The notes beneath the pieces are model-generated. The model was not told the DNA's origin. It ran no database searches and saw only the letters and a list, made by a program, of their open reading frames with translations. Below are positions 59,366 through 64,000 of a stretch of DNA of 64,000 nt, piece after piece; within the stretch, counting starts at the first letter, position 1, and every line of letters starts with the position of its first letter. Source of the stretch: Hedera helix (lineage: Eukaryota > Streptophyta > Magnoliopsida > Apiales > Araliaceae). The stretch covers positions 568,001 through 632,000 of the forward strand of contig OX359265.1 of the NCBI GenBank assembly GCA_947179155.2, written 5' to 3'. The position numbers were made by a program, and so were the translations under genes.

Positions 59366-59688
59366 ATGTGTCTATGCTTATTTATATTCTCCAATTTTAA
59401 TGCACTGGTTGTAGTTTTGAAATCGTGATTGTATGCCTGAGATCATGCATCCTTTATACCTATTGAATTCAAATGTGAATAATGACAGTGGTGGACATAT
59501 GTAAGTTGGCAGGTTTTTGTAAGATCAATTGCTCTAAACTACTATCCATCTTTAACCTTTGTACCTTAGCATTTTTGTTATTAAAGACTTACAGTACTAG
59601 CTCATGGTAATTATTAGTACACATGTTTCCCATGCTAGTAAACCAGATAAGCAGTTAATTCTATAAGTATAAAAAAAATTGTGTTCCT

Positions 59689-61411
59689 TGGGAAGCTGTC
59701 GCAAGCAACCAAAAATAAAATTTTACTTTTAAAAATATTAATGTAGTAGTGAAAGTAAGAGTCGAACCCACAGAGAGTGAATTGTTTTAATAAATCTAAT
59801 GTTTTCAAGAATATCTAATTAAATGGGGGGTTTTGAATTATTAATTAACTAATTAAAATAAAACTAAATAATAAATAATAAAGATGAGGAAAATCAATTA
59901 AAACAAACTTCAGTTCCTTAGTTCAGTATCCCCTTCTTTTAATTAACAAATTAATCAAGTTATTATTATCTTTTCCTTCAATTGAAATTAATAATCCTAG
60001 ATAACCGACAATCGCCAAGCTACCCGAAATCCTTCTTAAATTATAAATCTAATGCAGCAATCGCTCACAAAAGACCCTAACTATCATACAACCTAGAACT
60101 ATCAGTCTAAATTTAATATAACAGTTGCATTAAAAATTAGAGAATTAGATTATTCCAAGCAACAATCTCAACATCGCGGACCATTTAACTTGCCATCTTG
60201 ATAATCATAATAATATTCAAAAGTTTGTCCACAATCAAATATTATTAATTGCTACTTATGATCAGATAAAATATCGTTTGCTTAATATCAAATCTTAATC
60301 TAGCATATGATAAATTATTGATTAATCTAACAGGCCATTATCAAATTAATCAAGTAAATATCATAAAACAATTAAAACAGATTATCAAGAATAAATCTCA
60401 TGCATGAAGGAATAAATAATAGAACTCAATTAAAACATTAATTAAAAATAAGGTTCAACATCCCTTTAGAACTGAAAATAAAAACTTAGCCTGACATTCT
60501 TCAAAATAATCTTCAAGAGTTGAAAAGCTCTCTCCAAGAAAGTAGAAGAAAGAACTCCTAAAAGCTTACTCTCAATAATGAGAGATTGACTCTTTATTTA
60601 TAGGCCTCTAATTTGTCCAAACCCTAATAGGATTTATAAATAAAAATAAAAGAAAAAGAAAAATAATTATTATCCTAACCCTAGTTGTAATTAAAATCCA
60701 ATTTGGAATCAAAAAGTAGCAAAAATCCGAAATAATCCCGTTTTCCAGCTTTTCCGTGCAACCAAACGCGTCCTAAGCCTCAACTTTGACCAAGTCAACG
60801 CCAGTTAGCCGGTCAACGCGGACACGCGTTTTGCTGACGTCACCGCTCGCCCGCGCATTGCGCGGTTTTTTATTTTTTTCCGGAACTTTCAACAAAACGA
60901 CGTCGTTTCCTTCCGGTGCTGATTCAAAATTCTTGCGCGCATTGCGCGGCCGCTGTTCTGTTCGCCAAAACGGCGTCGTTTTTAATTCCTGCTTTGTAAA
61001 GTCTTCCGCGCAATGCGCGGAAGCATTTTCCGAAAATTACCAAATTGCCATCAGTGCTGGTTAATTATCATTTTGCCATCAGACTTTTGCGGATTTTCCA
61101 GATTTGCCCCCGAGCTTTATTTTTCCTACAAAATAAAATATAAAAATAAATAAAAATAATATAAAAATACTAAAAATCCTAAAAACACATAATAATAAAT
61201 AAAACACCTAAAATACTAAAAATAAATAAAAACACATAAATAAAAAGAAATATAAAAATACTATAAAATTACCTAAATTAACATAAATTAACTAAAATCC
61301 TATAAAACCTATTAAAACCAAAATATACTAAATAATTAAACATTTAACCACACAATAAATATAAAAACTAAGTATTAGGGAATAAAAATATCGTATAATT
61401 TAGTCCTATCA
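59689..61411 (-). mobile_element. solo LTR on the minus strand
   Basis: A 1723-bp block with TG...CA ends (plus-strand ends tgggaag and ctatca) and a perfect 5-bp duplication ttcct at 59684-59688 and 61412-61416. On the minus strand it begins tgataggactaaattatac and has a TATA box (cctataaataaa) near 60595-60606. The middle (60780-61080) is GC-rich and carries three copies of a cgcgcaatgcgcg palindrome. No internal retroelement genes are present. Confidence 0.85.
60851..61020. repeat. three near-palindromic CGCGCAATGCGCGG motifs
   Basis: Copies lie at 60851-60865 and 60936-60949 in one orientation and 61006-61020 in the other. They alternate with aaacgacgtcgttt (60895-60908) and aaaacggcgtcgtttt (60967-60982) palindromes. 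This is a compact GC island in the AT-rich LTR. Confidence 0.85.
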
Positions 61412-61416
61412 TTCCT

Positions 61417-62860
61417 ATTCCAAATTGAATCATAACTTCTGTGATAAGTACACAAGTTTTGACAAATAACTAAAATAAGCACATGTTCTTACATGAAATG
61501 ACGTAGCTAAATTTAATACTGCATTACATTACATTCAACAATTTTATTACAAAGCAATTAGAACTTCATTACAAAAAAAAAAAAAAAATTGTCTCCTGGG
61601 ATTTGTTTCGGTCCATGAAACCTTCACAGGTGAAGGAACTCCACATTTGCAATTGCGGGATGAGCTCTTTGAAGAATTTGTGCTCATGACAGCTTGAGAA
61701 AGACAAGAAGATCAGACGATATTTCTGTATATAATATTACTGATAAATGAAATTAAGCAGGTAATCACACAACAGAGATGAAGACAAAACAGAGACATAT
61801 TAGAACTTTCTTTTTCAAAACTTGTTGCTTTAGATTACAACAAAGACATATTATTACAAAGGTATTTACCAAAAACTGTTTTACTCTTTCAGATGACAAA
61901 TATATTGGTTGTTGAGCAACTGATGCAGTGAACAAGGAAATAATGCAGTAAACATTGTAATTCAGTTTATGAGTTCATGTTCAATAAAGAAGAATTTTAC
62001 ATATAACCAAAACAAAATCTTAGGTTGCATATACACAGTTCTTAAACTTCTATATCAAGAATCTAATAATCACTATTAGGGGAATTATTCAACCTAAAAT
62101 AAGAACTTTTGAAAGGTTGTGTTTTAGAAACAATTCAGGATCCACAATACGTTTATTTGACAGATAAATTATGGTTTTTTGTCTTCTTGATGATAGAGTT
62201 TAAATACTCCTCTCAAAGTGTACTTCGAAGCTCACCTTGAGGAAGGTGGCCTTTAAATGTCTCATAGATGTAAAAGATAACGTACAAAAAACATGAGATG
62301 ACCTTGTTGGACAGAGCAACACCTAGGTGCACCTCATATACCTCAGTGTATGAGGCATAAGCCTTACAGGAGTGTTAGTACTTTATTTATTTTTGAAAGC
62401 TGATTTAATACTTCTTCATCTCTATTCACTACCTAACATATACAGTTATTTATATCTTATTCTATACCATATACCATGGTTACAAAATGACTCAAAGTAG
62501 CATGATCTGCAAGGAACTAAATTTTTTCTAAGAAAATGAGGAGTTAGTACAAATGGAAGGTTTTGCTTACTGAAAGCACACCTGATTCTGAATTGTAGTA
62601 TGTTAATAACAATATAAATATTGAAAATTACGAGCTATCCATTGTGTGCAAGTGCCTAAGATTTTTTTGTTTCAAAAAGAACCTAAAAGCCTACAGCGAA
62701 ATTGTGTTTGACCTTATACCTTCATCTCCTCATAAATTTATTCGATTCAAACATGAGCTCCAAAAGTTATGACAGACCCAGTAGAACTAGTTAGGGTTTA
62801 CAAAATCCCAAATAGTTAGGGCTTACCGAATCAAAAAGAAAAGAAAAACTGAAATCAAAC
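61417..62860. other. AT-rich DNA inside the candidate composite element
   Basis: Apart from the GRF zinc-finger fragment near 61590-61687, I see no supported gene. A poly-A run lies at about 61572-61588. Confidence 0.4.
61590..61687 (-). pseudogene. GRF-type zinc-finger fragment
   Basis: On the minus strand the ATG at 61687 opens MSTNSSKSSSRNCKCGVPSP and continues VKVSWTETNPRRQF. This matches the start of plant GRF zinc-finger proteins (Ser-rich lead, CxCG, SWT..NP.R.F). A long T-run then destroys the frame before the later zinc ligands. Such small GRF genes are often carried by plant transposons. Confidence 0.6.
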
Positions 62861-63120
62861 TAACACATTACTACTTTACCGAATCGAAGCACAGATCCGG
62901 GAGGAGAGAGAAATCTGAGGCGAGATGAGAGTAGTCTTTCTCTTAGATCCGGGAGGAGAGAGAAATTAAAAAAAGGGAGGAACGCAAGGAGAGAGAAATC
63001 GGTAGGAACCGGAGGAGAGAAGAGAAAGTAACAGACGCTACTTACAAATTGGGAGGTATGAGAAATTAACAAAAGCTACTTAAATAGGTATGTTGGGTAT
63101 GCCCCTTTAGGGGTATGTCC

Positions 63121-63129
63121 TGGAACCGG

Positions 63130-63197
<68 letters not shown>
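63121..63197. repeat. (CT)n-(TA)n microsatellite
   Basis: About 18 CT units (63122-63157) run directly into about 19 TA units, linking the composite element to the foldback element that follows. Confidence 0.9.
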
Positions 63198-63202
<5 letters not shown>

Positions 63203-63452
63203 GGATCCATGACATACCCTCTAAAACAACATACCCAACATACCCCCTTTAGCGACGGACCTGGCGACGGTTTGGTCCGTCGCCATAGGTTCGTCTGTCG
63301 CTAAATGTTTTAGAGACGGACAACAAAATCCGTCTCTAAAACATTTAGAGACGGACGAACCTATGGCGACGGACCAAACCGTCGCCGAGTCCGTCGTTAA
63401 AAGGGGTATGTTGGGTATGTTGTTTAAGAGGGTATGTCATGGAAATGCTCTC
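63198..63452. mobile_element. foldback element A in a (TA)n tract
   Basis: A nearly perfect palindrome: arms of about 113 bases (63207-63319 and 63330-63442) around a loop of about ten bases. Both arms carry ccatgacataccct, aacatacccaacataccc, a gcgacgg...ccgtcgcc sub-palindrome and ttttagagacgg. (TA)n lies on both sides. Confidence 0.85.
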
Positions 63453-63477
63453 ATATATATATATATATATATATATA

Positions 63478-63731
63478 GGACGGATCTAAAACATACATCT
63501 TAAATATGATACATCTCTTAAATAACATATTTTTATCAAAATGATATCGTTTTGAAGATTATTTTTTTTTTAAAAATAATATTAAAATAAGATGTGGCAT
63601 TTTGTAGCCTTACTTGTTTTCATTTTATTTACGAAAATGTCATCAAAGAATCTTCAAAACAACGTCGTTTTGATAAAGGTATGATATTTAAGAATGTATA
63701 TTATTTAAGAGGTATGTTGTTGAACTGTTAT
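63478..63731. mobile_element. foldback element B
   Basis: The left end ggacggatctaaaacatac and the inverse of the right end (aacagttcaacaacatacc) match, and both arms carry tcttaaata and a tatcaaaa(c/t)ga...tcgttttga palindrome. An A/T-rich centre separates them. It is flanked by TA repeats. Confidence 0.7.
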
Positions 63732-63738
63732 ATATATG

Positions 63739-64000
63739 AGGACATATCTAAAGTATATATTTTAAATAACATATCTCTCTTAAATAACATACCTTTATCA
63801 AAACGATGTCATTTTGAATATTCTTTTTTTTTTAAAAATAATATTAAAAGATGTGACATGATATGATATTTTGTGCCCCCACTTGTTTTTCTTTTATTTA
63901 CGAAAATTCCATCAAAGAATTTTTAAAACGACGTCGTTTTGATAAATATATGTTATTTGAGGAGGTATGCTATTTAAGATGTATGTTTTTGAACTGTCAT
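63739..64000. mobile_element. foldback element C, running to the window edge
   Basis: A second copy of the element B family, with the same order: gacatatctaaag, tctcttaaataacatacc, tatcaaaacgatgtcattttga, the poly-T centre, aaaacgacgtcgttttgata and a right end gtatgtttttgaactgtc. It starts 8 bases after element B. Confidence 0.7.

Larger units (their letters stand above)
57618..63130. mobile_element. candidate large (TA)n-bounded composite element
   Basis: The left end (cggctgggttcaatagcatacc) and the inverse of the right end (agtccggttccaggacatacc) are alike and both adjoin dinucleotide repeats; each is followed by a catacccc/catacccaac segment and a tacttaaa/tatttaaa phrase. Inside are a two-exon frame (59071-59365), a GRF zinc-finger fragment (61590-61687, minus) and a nested solo LTR. 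Without the LTR it would be about 3.8 kb. No transposase identified. Confidence 0.4.

Noticed and set aside
59755..59790. gagtcgaacccacagag resembles an inverted tRNA T-arm
   Set aside because: It is part of the solo LTR on the minus strand; no acceptor or anticodon stems are present.
1..64000. CRISPR array, bacterial operons or prophage
   Set aside because: The direct repeats seen are LTR or tandem repeats without spacer structure, and genes have spliceosomal introns; the DNA is plant nuclear.

Overview
The window is nuclear DNA from a flowering plant, most likely a eudicot. It is AT-rich, its genes are split by GT-AG introns, it carries plant-specific gene families (an SBP-box factor with a miR156 site, a PLS-type PPR protein, a chloroplast CemA-like protein), and it is full of plant transposons. 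Four protein genes can be modelled, all on the minus strand: an SPL2/10/11-type SQUAMOSA-promoter-binding-like gene (2549-19083), a CemA-like chloroplast protein gene resembling DLDG1 (23308-31128), an intronless PPR gene (32176-33999), and a NIAP/OCT7-type MFS transporter gene (34544-40590, with a probable 5'UTR intron reaching about 43.5 kb). I assembled the exons by hand from splice sites, reading frame and family similarity. In every model the intron phases match and the coding length is a multiple of three.

Layout. 1-2548: AT-rich DNA with a dispersed repeat and the 3' flank of SPL. 2549-19083: SPL, whose third intron holds a 13.7-kb Tekay/Del-like Ty3/gypsy chromovirus (3210-16944, target duplication tagag) in antisense. 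The 3' LTR of that element is itself split by a nested solo LTR (12338-15228, target duplication atacg). 19.1-23.3 kb: SPL leader and upstream DNA with a Tourist-like MITE. 23.3-31.1 kb: DLDG1-like gene; its introns hold a candidate hAT-type element with snRNA-style promoters, a Stowaway MITE and a 97-bp tandem duplication. 32.2-34.0 kb: PPR. 34.5-44.8 kb: transporter, with a long-TIR element in intron 4 and a possible solo LTR in the leader intron. 45-50.7 kb: repeats, an inverted pair of LTR-like sequences, and two hAT elements inserted next to each other in a proline-rich gene remnant. 53.9-57.5 kb: a decayed Cu/Zn-superoxide-dismutase-like gene hit by two more hAT elements. 57.6-64 kb: several foldback elements bounded by (TA)n, plus a minus-strand solo LTR.

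The four minus-strand genes are separate transcription units with no operon-like link. The most interesting biology is at SPL. The retrotransposon lies between the exons that encode the SBP DNA-binding domain and the last exon, which carries the miR156 target site. Failure to remove this intron would leave a DNA-binding SPL transcript without miRNA control. The strongest candidate for something undescribed is the (TA)n-associated foldback family at the right end.
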